In this document: positions 8,204-16,092 of the stretch, in pieces
Layout of the letters: each line of letters opens with the position of its first letter
How positions within the stretch are numbered: position 1 is the stretch's first letter
Assembly (NCBI GenBank): GCA_963825635.1
Contig: CAWGTU010000001.1
Coordinates: 558,001 to 622,000, forward strand
DNA: 64,000 nt
Reading direction: 5' to 3'
Source: JAOUEA01 sp963825635
Lineage (GTDB): Bacteria; Actinomycetota; UBA4738; HRBIN12
Notes under the pieces: model-generated
Database searches by the model: none
The model's input: the letters and a program-made list of their open reading frames with translations, nothing else
Told to the model about the DNA's origin: nothing
Translations under genes and position numbers: made by a program

Positions 8204-9508
8204 CTACGGCAGGCGTTGGTCGGACCCTCGCTCGATCGCGGCGTCGAGCAGCTCGACGGGATGCACGACGCGGGCGTCGATCCCGAGCGCCGCGAGTCCC
8301 GCACGCAGCTGCATCGTGCAGCCGGGGTTCGCGCTCGCGATCACCCGAGCCCCCGTCGACCGGACCGCCTCGGCCTTGTCGCGTTGGAGCCGTTCGGCGA
8401 GCTCGGGTTCCGTGACGTTGTAGAGGCCGGCGGCGCCGCAGCATCGGTCGCCCTGCGGGATCTCGACGACGCGCAGGTCCGGGATCGCGCCCAGCAGGGC
8501 CCGCGGCTGGGCGTGGATCCCCTGCGCGCGCAGCGCGTGACACGCATCGTGGTAGGCGACGCGCTCGACCCCGGCAGAGCCGAGCTCGACGGCGCCCAGA
8601 CCCTCGTCGTGCAGGAACGCGATCACGTCGCGCACCGGAAGCCCTGCGCCGTCAGCGAGCTCACCGTAGGTCTGCATGTGCGCGCCGCAGCCGGCCGCGT
8701 TCGCGATCACGTGATCGACGCCCGAGAACGCCCGCGCGTTGCGTCGGGCGAGCCGGCGCGCCGTGTCGAGCCTCCCGTTGTGCGCCTGCAGAGCCCCGCA
8801 GCACCGCTGGTCCCGCGGCACCCCCACGCGCCACCCCGTGCGCGCGAGCACCCTGATCGTGGCGAGGTTCACGTCGTGGAACCATCGGTCCTGCACGCAG
8901 CCCGCGAGCAGCGCGACCGTGCCGCGCGCCTCGACGCCCGCCGGTGGCTCGGTGAGCGCCGGCAGCCGTCGCAGCGGCGCCGTTCGACGCGGCACGAGCG
9001 CCCGCATGCGGCGCGGCATGAAGGGTCGGGCGATCGGCTGCACCACGGCGGCGGCCCTGATCAACGACGGATGCGGCAGCACGACGTCGAGCCCGAGCCA
9101 TCGCACCAGACGGGCGCCCGTGCCGCGGCGCGGCTCCAGCTCGGTGCGCGCGTGCTCCATCATGCGGCCGAACGGCACGTGCGACGGACAGACGTCCTCG
9201 CACGCGCGACAGACGAGGCATCGATCCATGAATGCCGCGAACGTGTCGTCGACCTCGGCGAGGCCGTCCGCGACCGCCCGCATCGCCGCGATGCGCCCCC
9301 GCGGCGACGCCGTCTCCTCGCCGGTGAGCCGGTAGGTGGGGCAGTGCGGCAGGCAGAGGCCGCATGCCACGCACGCATCGAGGTCGGCATCGGCGGGGTG
9401 ATCGTCGCCGAGCCAGTTCGGCGTGACGACGCCCTCGCGCCCCACGAACCGCACCCCCTCGGGCATCTCGGTCCCCAGCGGCGTCGGCTCGGCGGCACGA
9501 TCGGTCAC
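8204..9508 (-). CDS. glcF: Glycolate oxidase iron-sulfur subunit
   Basis: 434 residues from a GTG start. Two [4Fe-4S] ferredoxin motifs are present: CVACGLCLPHCP at about residue 45 and CLVCRACEDVCP at about 95. Two CCG-type heterodisulfide-reductase domains follow (GCVQDRW with DQRCCGALQAH near 240, and YHDACHALRAQG with QGDRCCGAAGLYN near 345). This is the layout of GlcF, which takes electrons from the GlcD/GlcE flavoproteins during glycolate oxidation at the membrane. Its partners lie about 10 kb away at 19613-22119 on the same strand, with kyn and nos genes between, whereas glcDEF are usually adjacent. It is divergent from kynA across 62 bases. A GlpC-like role is less likely given the glcDE genes nearby. 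Confidence 0.9.
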   Translation of the reverse strand: MTDRAAEPTPLGTEMPEGVRFVGREGVVTPNWLGDDHPADADLDACVACGLCLPHCPTYRLTGEETASPRGRIAAMRAVADGLAEVDDTFAAFMDRCLVCRACEDVCPSHVPFGRMMEHARTELEPRRGTGARLVRWLGLDVVLPHPSLIRAAAVVQPIARPFMPRRMRALVPRRTAPLRRLPALTEPPAGVEARGTVALLAGCVQDRWFHDVNLATIRVLARTGWRVGVPRDQRCCGALQAHNGRLDTARRLARRNARAFSGVDHVIANAAGCGAHMQTYGELADGAGLPVRDVIAFLHDEGLGAVELGSAGVERVAYHDACHALRAQGIHAQPRALLGAIPDLRVVEIPQGDRCCGAAGLYNVTEPELAERLQRDKAEAVRSTGARVIASANPGCTMQLRAGLAALGIDARVVHPVELLDAAIERGSDQRLP

Positions 9509-9535
9509 GGACCCATCCTCACACGCCCGGGCGGT

Positions 9536-9564
9536 TTGACCGAGGTGCGGCGCCTGCCTACCGT
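9536..9564 (+). promoter_or_regulatory. Promoter of kynA, leaderless
   Basis: TTGACC at 9536-9541, a 17-base spacer and TACCGT at 9559-9564 form the clearest sigma-70-type promoter in the window. The ATG at 9571 follows after only 6 bases, so transcription should begin at the start codon. Confidence 0.75.
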
Positions 9565-9570
9565 GCCGCC

Positions 9571-10380
9571 ATGACCGAGGGGGAGCGGCAGGAGCGACGG
9601 TTCGGGCGCCTCACCGAGCAGGCCGAGCAGGGACTGCTCACGTACGGCTCGTACCTGAAGATCCCCGAGCTGCTGTCGTTGCAGCAGCTGCGGTCGGATC
9701 CGCCGGTCCACGACGAGCTGCTCTTCATCGTCGTGCACCAGGCCTACGAGCTCTGGTTCAAGCAGGTGCTCTTCGAGCTGGAAGCCGCGCGCGACGCGAT
9801 GGTCGCCGACCGCCCCGAGCGCGCTCGTCACCTGCTCATGCGGGTGCAGGCGATCGAGCGCGTGCTGATCGAGCACATCCAGGTGCTGCAGACGATGACG
9901 CCGCAGGACTTCCTCGAGTTCCGAGCGGTGCTCACGCCCGCGAGCGGCTTCCAGTCCGCGCAGTTCCGCGAGCTCGAGTTCGTGAGCGGCCTGAAGGACG
10001 AGCGGTTCCTCGACGACCTCGCCGCGGAGTCCGTGGAGCGAGAACGCCTCGCGCGGCGGCTCGCCGAGCCCACCCTCTGGGACGGGTTCCTCGCCCTGAT
10101 GCGCACGCACGGCTACCCGATGCCCGACGACGACGCCGAGGGCCGCGCAACGTCGCTCGTCGCGATGGCGCGCGAGCAGGGCGAGGTGTTCGCCGTGAGC
10201 GAAGGACTCCTCGACCACGACGAGGCGCTCGCGCAGTGGCGCTACCTGCACGTGCTGATGGTGGAACGCGAGATCGGGGCCAAGCGCGGCACCGGTGGCT
10301 CGAGCGGCGTGGGCTACCTGCGCTCGACCCTCGACAAGCGCTGCTTCCCCGAGCTATGGGGCCTGCGCAGCCGGTTGTAG
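9571..10380 (+). CDS. kynA: Tryptophan 2,3-dioxygenase
   Basis: 269 residues, close to the family's usual length. The N-terminal signature LTYGSYLKIPELLSLQ is followed by FIVVHQAYELWFKQVLFE, which carries the distal active-site His and the substrate contacts. PQDFLEFRAVLTPASGFQS is also conserved. The proximal haem ligand is the His in YLHVLMVERE, and GTGGSSGVGYL forms the substrate loop. The enzyme opens the indole ring of L-tryptophan with O2 to give N-formylkynurenine. Across a small minus-strand gene lies an aminotransferase of the kynurenine/glutamine transaminase type, suggesting catabolism through kynurenine. No kynB or kynU is seen here. Confidence 0.96.
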   Translation: MTEGERQERRFGRLTEQAEQGLLTYGSYLKIPELLSLQQLRSDPPVHDELLFIVVHQAYELWFKQVLFELEAARDAMVADRPERARHLLMRVQAIERVLIEHIQVLQTMTPQDFLEFRAVLTPASGFQSAQFRELEFVSGLKDERFLDDLAAESVERERLARRLAEPTLWDGFLALMRTHGYPMPDDDAEGRATSLVAMAREQGEVFAVSEGLLDHDEALAQWRYLHVLMVEREIGAKRGTGGSSGVGYLRSTLDKRCFPELWGLRSRL

Positions 10381-10387
10381 CGCTGCG

Positions 10388-10873
10388 TCAGCCCTCGACG
10401 CCGAGGGTGGTGCGGAGCTGGTCGAGCATGTCCTGCTCACCTTCGCTCACCTGCTCGGCGCCGAAGCCCATGAAGCCGCCTTCCTTCGCGGCGTTCGCGG
10501 CGTCCTGCGCGACCTCGACCATCCAGCGCGCGAATGCCGACGCCTCGCCGGGGGTGGCCTTGGCCTCCACGACGTCCTGCACCTCGCGGAGCTCCTGCAG
10601 CACCGAGGCCCCGACCTGGCTCTTGTCGGCGACCGTGAAGCCCTTCATCGGGTTCTCGCGCTGCTGGCTCATCGCCATGACCTCCTGCGAGACCGTGATC
10701 AGCAGCTCGTCCTGGGTGGGCGGCGCGCCGACGCCGCGCAGGGTCGCCATCGTCTCCTTCGAGAGCTCGATCGGGCCGCCCGGATCGGCGAGCGAGATCG
10801 CCATGCCGGCCACGGTGGGGGCTCGCCGCACCCGCTCCCACTCCTCGTCGGTGAACGCTGCCTTCCCGGTCAT
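10388..10873 (-). CDS. Conserved hypothetical protein
   Basis: 161 residues from ATG 10873, preceded by AGGAGGGA at good spacing. It is soluble, with no signal peptide or membrane helix. The start FTDEEWERVRRAPTVAGM is followed by ISLADPGGPIELSKE and a helical C-terminus. I know proteins of this general look in actinobacterial genomes as hypothetical proteins only. It sits between kynA (convergent, 7 bases) and the aminotransferase (divergent, 48 bases), so its promoter region is shared with the aminotransferase. No function is proposed. Confidence 0.7.
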   Translation of the reverse strand: MTGKAAFTDEEWERVRRAPTVAGMAISLADPGGPIELSKETMATLRGVGAPPTQDELLITVSQEVMAMSQQRENPMKGFTVADKSQVGASVLQELREVQDVVEAKATPGEASAFARWMVEVAQDAANAAKEGGFMGFGAEQVSEGEQDMLDQLRTTLGVEG

Positions 10874-10907
10874 CGCGGTCCCTCCTGCCGGTCGATTGCG
10901 CCGAGGA

Positions 10908-10913
10908 TAGGCT
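10908..10913 (+). promoter_or_regulatory. -10 element TAGGCT of the aminotransferase gene
   Basis: TAGGCT ends 8 bases before the ATG at 10922. The spacing implies a leaderless or nearly leaderless transcript. No clear -35 is seen. Confidence 0.5.
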
Positions 10914-10921
10914 GCTCGCCC

Positions 10922-12091
10922 ATGAGCGACTCGAGGCTGCGGGCGTCGGTGAAGGCGTCGTCGTTCACGGAATCCGTGATCCGCGACATGACGCGCCTGG
11001 CGAACCGGCATGGTGCGATCAACCTCGGGCAGGGGTTCCCCGACTTCCCGGCGCCCCAGGAGCTGAAGGACGCCGCCGCACGTGCGATCGCCGAGGACCA
11101 CAACCAGTACCCGATCACGTGGGGCGTGCCGGCGTTCCGCGAGGCGATCGCCGGCGCCTACGCGCGCGACCACGGCATGGTGGTCGACCCCGAGACCGAG
11201 ATCTGCGTCACGTGCGGATCGACCGAGGCGATGATCGCGTCGATGCTCGGCGTGCTCGACCCCGGCGACGAGGTCGTCGTGTTCGAGCCGTTCTACGAGA
11301 ACTACGGGCCCGACTCGATCATCACCGGCGCGGTGCCGAGGCTCGTGTCGCTGCGCCCGCCCGACTGGACGTTCGACGAAGGGGAGCTGCGCGCCGCGTT
11401 CGGACCGCGCACACGCGCGATCGTGATCAACACGCCGAACAATCCGACCGGCACGGTGTTCACGCGTGAGGAGCTGGCGGCGATCGCCGACCTCTGCGTC
11501 GAACACGACGCGATCGCGATCACCGACGAGATCTACGAGCACATCACGTACGACGGCGCAGAGCACGTGCCGATCGCGACGCTCCCCGGCATGGCGGAGC
11601 GCACGATCACGATCAGCGCCCTCTCGAAGACCTACTCGGTCACGGGCTGGCGCGTGGGGTGGGCGATCGCGTCGGCGCCGCTGATGGCGGGCATCCGGCC
11701 GGTGCACGACTTCCTCACCGTGGCGGCGGCGGCCCCGCTGCAGGTCGCGGGCATCACCGCCCTGCAGTTGCCGCCGAGCTACTTCGAGCGGATGCGCGCC
11801 GACTATTCGGAGCGGCGTGACGTGATGCTTCGGGTGCTCGCCGAGGGCGGCTTCGAGGTGGCGTCGCCGCCTCGGGGGGCGTACTACGTGATGGCCGACT
11901 GCTCCCACCTCGGTCTCGGTGACGATGTCGCGACCGCGCGTCACCTCGTGGAGCACGTCGGCGTGGCGGCCGTGCCCGGGTCGTCCTTCGTCTCCGACGC
12001 CGCCGACGGGGCGCACCTGCTGCGGTTCGCGTTCTGCAAGCGCGTCGAGACGCTCGAGGCCGCGGGGGAACGGCTGCGTTCGCTCAGGTAG
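10922..12091 (+). CDS. PLP-dependent aminotransferase (class I/II), kynurenine/glutamine transaminase type
   Basis: 389 residues from ATG 10922. Fold-type I features are present: INLGQGFPDFPAP at about residue 35, the cofactor-binding TPNNPTGTVF near 170, DEIYEHITYD near 205, and the catalytic Lys236 in SALSKTYSVTGWRVGW. The GQGFPDFP signature is shared with kynurenine aminotransferases, glutamine transaminase K and methionine/aromatic aminotransferases. The neighbouring tryptophan dioxygenase makes kynurenine a plausible substrate, but sequence alone does not distinguish this from aspartate or methionine transamination. The stop codon lies inside a perfect inverted repeat at 12089-12105. Confidence 0.9.
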   Translation: MSDSRLRASVKASSFTESVIRDMTRLANRHGAINLGQGFPDFPAPQELKDAAARAIAEDHNQYPITWGVPAFREAIAGAYARDHGMVVDPETEICVTCGSTEAMIASMLGVLDPGDEVVVFEPFYENYGPDSIITGAVPRLVSLRPPDWTFDEGELRAAFGPRTRAIVINTPNNPTGTVFTREELAAIADLCVEHDAIAITDEIYEHITYDGAEHVPIATLPGMAERTITISALSKTYSVTGWRVGWAIASAPLMAGIRPVHDFLTVAAAAPLQVAGITALQLPPSYFERMRADYSERRDVMLRVLAEGGFEVASPPRGAYYVMADCSHLGLGDDVATARHLVEHVGVAAVPGSSFVSDAADGAHLLRFAFCKRVETLEAAGERLRSLR

Positions 12092-12105
12092 TCTGAAACA
12101 GACTA
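12089..12105. repeat. Inverted repeat TAGTCTG-AAA-CAGACTA across two convergent stop codons
   Basis: A perfect 7-base palindrome with a 3-base spacer. Its first TAG is the aminotransferase stop and its last CTA is the stop of the minus-strand PPOX gene. It shares its arms with the palindrome before metG (38556-38576) and resembles that after prs (49702-49720). There is no GC-rich stem or T tract, so an ordinary terminator is unlikely. Confidence 0.7.
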
Positions 12106-12495
12106 GTAGCCCATGCGGGCGACGCCGTCGACCGCGATGCGCACGATGACCCGCTGCTGGTCGGGCCGGTGTCCCTCGTAGACGTCGGCCCCCGTGTACT
12201 TCTTCGCGAGGAAGTCGATGTGCGCGTCGGCGCCATCGTGTTCGTAGCCGGTGACGTGGCCGCGCACCATGAGCTGGCGGTAGGGGTCACTCCGGTCGAA
12301 CAAGCAGATCGCGACGCGGGGGTCGCGGCGCATGTTCTCGGTCTTCGTCCGTCGCTCGGCGGTGTTCACGAGGATCTCGTCGTCATCTCGGTCGATCCAG
12401 ACGACCGACGCTTGCGGCGAGCCGTCGGGCATCGTCGTGGCGAGGCTCGCGAAGTTCGGCGCGTCGAGCATCGCGTGGTCGGCATCGCTCAGCAT
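12103..12495 (-). CDS. PPOX-class (flavin/F420 split-barrel) oxidoreductase
   Basis: 130 residues from ATG 12495, chosen because GAGGAGA precedes it; the frame stays open another 22 codons upstream. The sequence runs from LDAPNFASLATTMPDG through SVVWIDRDDDEILVNTAE to DPRVAICLFDRSDPYRQLMVRGHV, which is typical of pyridoxamine-5'-phosphate-oxidase-like split barrels; the actinobacterial TIGR-type members commonly use F420. The C-terminal YEGHRPDQQRVIVRI is also typical. It probably reduces or binds a small substrate with flavin or F420; which one cannot be told. It follows the Rrf2 gene by 76 bases on the same strand and could be a late gene of the nos operon. Confidence 0.85.
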   Translation of the reverse strand: MLSDADHAMLDAPNFASLATTMPDGSPQASVVWIDRDDDEILVNTAERRTKTENMRRDPRVAICLFDRSDPYRQLMVRGHVTGYEHDGADAHIDFLAKKYTGADVYEGHRPDQQRVIVRIAVDGVARMGY

Positions 12496-12571
12496 CGTGT
12501 CCGTCTCCTCGTGTCCGGTCTCGACAGCGTCCAACACCGGGTGGTGCTCGCACCTTCCCATACGGCCGCGG

Positions 12572-13015
12572 TCAGCGACCGTCGCGGTGCTCGCCGACCC
12601 TCGCGTCGGGCTCGAGGCCGTGCCGGGCGATGTCGGCGAGCGTCACGGATCCCATCGCGTCCTGGATGCCCGGCTTCAGCTCGGTCCATCGGAAGTGCAA
12701 CGGGCAGGGGTGCTCGGTGTCGCACTCCTCGCGCCAGAAGATGCACGTCTCCCAGATCACCTCGTCGCCCTCGACGGCGCGCAGCACGTCCCCGAGCGCG
12801 ATCCGCTCCGACGGCCGAGCGAGCTCGTACCCCCTGCCTCGCTGCGACCGGAGTACGCCACCGATCGCGAGGAGCCGGAGGATCTTCGACAAGAACGGAG
12901 CCGGCAGGTGGGCCAGCTCAGCGATCTCGCGGGCCTCCATCATCTCGCCGGGCGGCGCGTCGGCGAGCACGACCAGGGCTTCGATCGCGTACCGGCTCTC
13001 GCGGGCGAGTCGCAT
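12572..13015 (-). CDS. Rrf2 family regulator with three-cysteine cluster motif (NsrR/IscR-like)
   Basis: 147 residues with GGAGGAG before ATG 13015. The N-terminal winged helix (MRLARESRYAIEALVVLA, AHLPAPFLSKILRLLA, GVLRSQRGRGYELAR) is followed by Cys91, Cys98 and Cys104 in CIFWREECDTEHPC, positions that coincide with the Fe-S ligands of IscR (92/98/104) and are close to those of NsrR. It therefore probably binds a [2Fe-2S] or [4Fe-4S] cluster and senses nitric oxide, oxygen or Fe-S status. It is the last gene of the nos run, 25 bases after nosY. Control of the nos operon is a reasonable inference; a candidate operator is the inverted repeat at 19429-19458. Confidence 0.9.
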   Translation of the reverse strand: MRLARESRYAIEALVVLADAPPGEMMEAREIAELAHLPAPFLSKILRLLAIGGVLRSQRGRGYELARPSERIALGDVLRAVEGDEVIWETCIFWREECDTEHPCPLHFRWTELKPGIQDAMGSVTLADIARHGLEPDARVGEHRDGR

Positions 13016-13040
13016 CGTGCGCTCCTCCGGACGGTCGGGG

Positions 13041-13871
13041 TCACAGGTCCTTGCGTGGCAGTGCCCATCGTGCCACGCCGAGCGGCACCAGCGTCCACGC
13101 CACCAGGTCCCCGACGAGCACGGCGATCGTCCCCCATCGGCCGAACGTGCTGATCAGGTACGCGCCGAACGGCCCGAGGGCGGTGCCCTCGAGGTTCGTA
13201 CCGAGCAGCGCGAGGATGCGTCCCGCCTCCAACGGGTTGGCGAGGATTGCGACGAGCAGCCCGGTGGGGCCGAGATGCACGCTCGGTGCGAGGGCGGCGA
13301 GCGCGAGATCGACGCCGAGCGAGAGCACGATCCACAGGCCGACGGCGATCGAGACCGCCTGCACGCGGCTCGCGACGAAGGAACTGATCGCCACGCCGAT
13401 CGCCACGCTCGCCGCCCCGACGCCGAGCGTCGCGACGATCAGCGTCACGAGGGCCGGCACGTCGCTGGTCGTGGCGACGCTCGCGATGATCAACATCGCG
13501 ACCCCGAAGCCGATGCCGAGCGTCGTACAGAGCGACGCGGTGAGGCCGAGGAACGCGCCCGTCGCCACCTGGGAGCGGCGGAGCGGCTGTGCGCACACCA
13601 TCGCGAGCATGCCCTGCTCTCGCGCACCCACGAGTGAGCCGGCGCCGAGCAGCAGCCCCATCAGGGACGGCAGCAGCACCCCGAGGTTCACGAGCGTCGC
13701 CGAGGCTGGGCCGATGCCCGAGAGCCCCAGCTCGCGGACCGTGCGGAACGCGAGCAGCGTGACCATCACGCAGAGCAGGCCGAACACGACGGCCATCGTG
13801 AGCACCCACTTCGCACGCACGGCGGTCCGGTACTCCCACGCCGCGATCACGGAGACGGGCCGGGCGCTCAC
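13041..13871 (-). CDS. nosY: NosY-like ABC transporter permease (N2O reductase maturation)
   Basis: 276 residues from GTG 13871, which overlaps the nosF stop as GTGA. About six membrane helices are seen, e.g. WVLTMAVVFGLLCVMVTLL and LVNLGVLLPSLMGLLLGAGSL, with the ABC-2/NosY segment SLVGAREQGMLAMVCAQPL at about residues 80-98. NosY forms the membrane part of the NosFY ABC transporter that works with NosD to supply sulfur and copper for the CuZ site of nitrous oxide reductase in the periplasm. Position directly after nosD and nosF supports the name. Confidence 0.88.
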   Translation of the reverse strand: MSARPVSVIAAWEYRTAVRAKWVLTMAVVFGLLCVMVTLLAFRTVRELGLSGIGPASATLVNLGVLLPSLMGLLLGAGSLVGAREQGMLAMVCAQPLRRSQVATGAFLGLTASLCTTLGIGFGVAMLIIASVATTSDVPALVTLIVATLGVGAASVAIGVAISSFVASRVQAVSIAVGLWIVLSLGVDLALAALAPSVHLGPTGLLVAILANPLEAGRILALLGTNLEGTALGPFGAYLISTFGRWGTIAVLVGDLVAWTLVPLGVARWALPRKDL

Positions 13872-14566
13872 GAGTAGGCCTCCGCGCCGTCACGGCCGAA
13901 AGGATGCACGACGGTCGCGCTCCGGCCGGCGAAGTCCTCCTCGCGCACGAGACGGCCGTCGTCGAGGTAGAGCCCGACATCGGCGACGTCACGCAGCTCC
14001 GACGGCGAGGGGCTCGACACGATCGCGGTCACGCCGTCGCGGTCGCGCAGCGTACCGAGCACGTCCCAGAAGGCCTCGCGGCCCTCTTCGTCGAGGTTCG
14101 CGACCGGCTCGTCGAGCAACAGCAGCACCGGCGAACCGAGCAGCGCGACCGCGAGCGCCACGCGGTGCCGCTGGCCTCCCGAGAGCTCGCCGATCAGATC
14201 GTCGTCGGGCCGGACGAATCCGGGCGGCAGCGGGATCCGTCGTGGGTCCGCCTCGCGCAGGCGCGCGAAGAGGTCGATCACCTCGCCGATCGTGGCCTGC
14301 TCGGGAAGCGTGACGGTCTGCGCGAGGAACCCCACCCGGTCGCGCACGGCCGGTTCGGATCCGAGCCGTTCTCCGAGCAACCGCGCCTCGCCCTCATGCC
14401 GGGCGAGCCCGGCCAGGCAGCGGAGCAGCGTGGATTTCCCGCTGCCGTTGGGGCCGCCGAGCGCGGCGATCACGCCGGCGGGCAGCGAGAGGGAGACGTC
14501 GTGCAGACCCCAGCCACCGCGGTAGACCTTGGTGAGACCAGCGATCTCGAGGAAGGGGGCGGTCAT
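13868..14566 (-). CDS. nosF: NosF-like ABC transporter ATP-binding protein
   Basis: 232 residues from ATG 14566, which overlaps the nosD stop (ATGA). All ABC ATPase motifs are present: Walker A GGPNGSGKST at about residue 38, signature LSGGQRHRVALA near 130, Walker B VLLLLDEPVANLDEE near 155, and the switch region ends SSPSPSELRDVAD. NosF powers NosY and NosD during assembly of the copper-sulfur centre of N2O reductase. Its place between nosD and nosY, with overlapping start and stop codons on both sides, makes a function outside this complex unlikely. Confidence 0.9.
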   Translation of the reverse strand: MTAPFLEIAGLTKVYRGGWGLHDVSLSLPAGVIAALGGPNGSGKSTLLRCLAGLARHEGEARLLGERLGSEPAVRDRVGFLAQTVTLPEQATIGEVIDLFARLREADPRRIPLPPGFVRPDDDLIGELSGGQRHRVALAVALLGSPVLLLLDEPVANLDEEGREAFWDVLGTLRDRDGVTAIVSSPSPSELRDVADVGLYLDDGRLVREEDFAGRSATVVHPFGRDGAEAYS

Positions 14567-16092
14567 CGGACCCACACCACCCGTCGCGGCCTACGCGCGC
14601 GCAGCAGCAGCCAGCCGCACCCGACGGTGAGGGCGAGTCCCGGAAGCCAGAGGGGTGCGGGCGCGCCGCGGCCGTCGCCGCGCAGCGCCGGGCCGGGCGC
14701 GGCGACGAGCGGTGCATCGTCACGCACGAGGGGCTCCGACGGGGACCACTTGCTCTCCACCGACGAGAGCAGCCTGAACGCGGGGCCCGACGCGAGCGCG
14801 AGCAGCAGGGGTTCGGACGCCAGGAGCTCGCTCATGCGTCCGCTCTCGACGTAGGCGAGGTCGCCCGTGCCGTCGCCCTCGGCGTCGAACCCGCCGTAGT
14901 CACTCCAGTAGTTGCCGACCCCGTCGCGGCTCCAGATCGCCTGGGTACCGCCCTGTCCGCCCATCGTCACCTGCGTGGAGTTCTCGATGAACCCGTTGCC
15001 GGCGACCACGGTGTCGGCCGACGGCATCAGCAGCAGCCCGATCTGGTTCATCGCGATCGTGTTGCCGAGCACGAGCGTCGGCTCGCCGCCGGTGCGACCG
15101 GCGTCGTCGACCTGCACGCCGACGCGATTGTCCGCCACGACGTTGCCCTGGACCGTCACCCCTCCGACGTCCTTCACGAGCACGCCGAAGCCGGTCGAAG
15201 GACTTCCGGATTCCATGATCGTGGTATCCGCCACGTGCACCGGACCGCCGTACATCAGCACGAGCCCCGAGAGGTTCCCTTCGAGCACGCTGGCACGGAC
15301 CGTGAGGCCCTCGGCGTACATGTCGTGCACCGCGTATCGGCTGTCGCTGATGCGAACGCGTTCGAGGAGGTTGTCGGCACCGTAGGAGACGTAGATGCCG
15401 TCGCGTGCCTCGTCGATCGTCGTGTCGCGAACAACCGCGCCGGTCGCGTTCCAGAGCCAGATACCGTCGCCTCGGACCTGCGCATCGGTGTGCATCTGCG
15501 TGCCCTGGTCGGCGGCGGCGTGCTGTCGATGCCCACCCTCGTCGTCGGTCTCGACGACGTGTTCCTCGCCGGTGATCACGCCCTGACCGCGGATCGAGAC
15601 GCGGTCGATCGTGACGTCATCGGAGAGCCGGACGGTGATGCCGATGTAGCTCTGCTCGATCGTGACGTCCTCGATCGTGGCCCTGTCCGCCTGCTGGAGC
15701 ATGAGACCCGATGGGGAGTCGAGCGGTCCGATCGCCGAGCGCCGCAGCGTCAGTCCCCGGATCGTCACGTCGGGCGCGGTGATCGTCACGACCGAGCCCT
15801 CGAGGTTCCCGTCGATCACGGGATGCCCCTCACTTTCGAGGGTCACGGGTTCATCGATCGTGACGGCGCCGACGTAGAGGGCCTCAGGCACGATCAGCGT
15901 GCCGCCGGGCGGGGTCTCCTCGATCATCACCTGCAGGTGTTCGGCGGGCATCGAGACCATGCCGTTGGGGGTCACGACGTGATCTCCCTCATCGTGCTCG
16001 GAGCGGTCCGTCTCCTGCGCGCTGGCCGGGGTGATCGGCGACGAGGCCGCAGCCGCGAGCGTGAGGGCCACGAGCGGGAGCCACCGGTTCAT
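14563..16092 (-). CDS. nosD: NosD, periplasmic copper-site maturation protein
   Basis: 509 residues from ATG 16092 (ATGA overlap with the preceding gene). A signal peptide (residues 1-25, ending PASAQ) is followed by a right-handed beta-helix of NosD/CASH repeats, e.g. VTIRGLTLRRSAIG, ATIEDVTIEQSYIGITV and DGIYVSYGADNLLE. The family signature SRYAVHDMYAEGLTV is present, as is GNYWSDYGGFDAEGDGTGD near residue 400. A C-terminal membrane helix (LWLPGLALTVGCGWLLLRA) with a basic tail anchors it, as in several clade II NosD proteins. An unusual acidic and His-rich insert (ETDDEGGHRQHAAADQ) lies near residue 180 between repeats and might bind metal. NosD works with NosFY to load the CuZ site. Confidence 0.92.
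   Translation of the reverse strand: MNRWLPLVALTLAAAASSPITPASAQETDRSEHDEGDHVVTPNGMVSMPAEHLQVMIEETPPGGTLIVPEALYVGAVTIDEPVTLESEGHPVIDGNLEGSVVTITAPDVTIRGLTLRRSAIGPLDSPSGLMLQQADRATIEDVTIEQSYIGITVRLSDDVTIDRVSIRGQGVITGEEHVVETDDEGGHRQHAAADQGTQMHTDAQVRGDGIWLWNATGAVVRDTTIDEARDGIYVSYGADNLLERVRISDSRYAVHDMYAEGLTVRASVLEGNLSGLVLMYGGPVHVADTTIMESGSPSTGFGVLVKDVGGVTVQGNVVADNRVGVQVDDAGRTGGEPTLVLGNTIAMNQIGLLLMPSADTVVAGNGFIENSTQVTMGGQGGTQAIWSRDGVGNYWSDYGGFDAEGDGTGDLAYVESGRMSELLASEPLLLALASGPAFRLLSSVESKWSPSEPLVRDDAPLVAAPGPALRGDGRGAPAPLWLPGLALTVGCGWLLLRARRPRRVVWVR

Noticed and set aside
12089..12105. Palindrome between convergent genes as a bidirectional terminator
   Set aside because: The stem is short and AT-rich with no flanking T tracts; recurrence of the same arms before metG argues for a different role.
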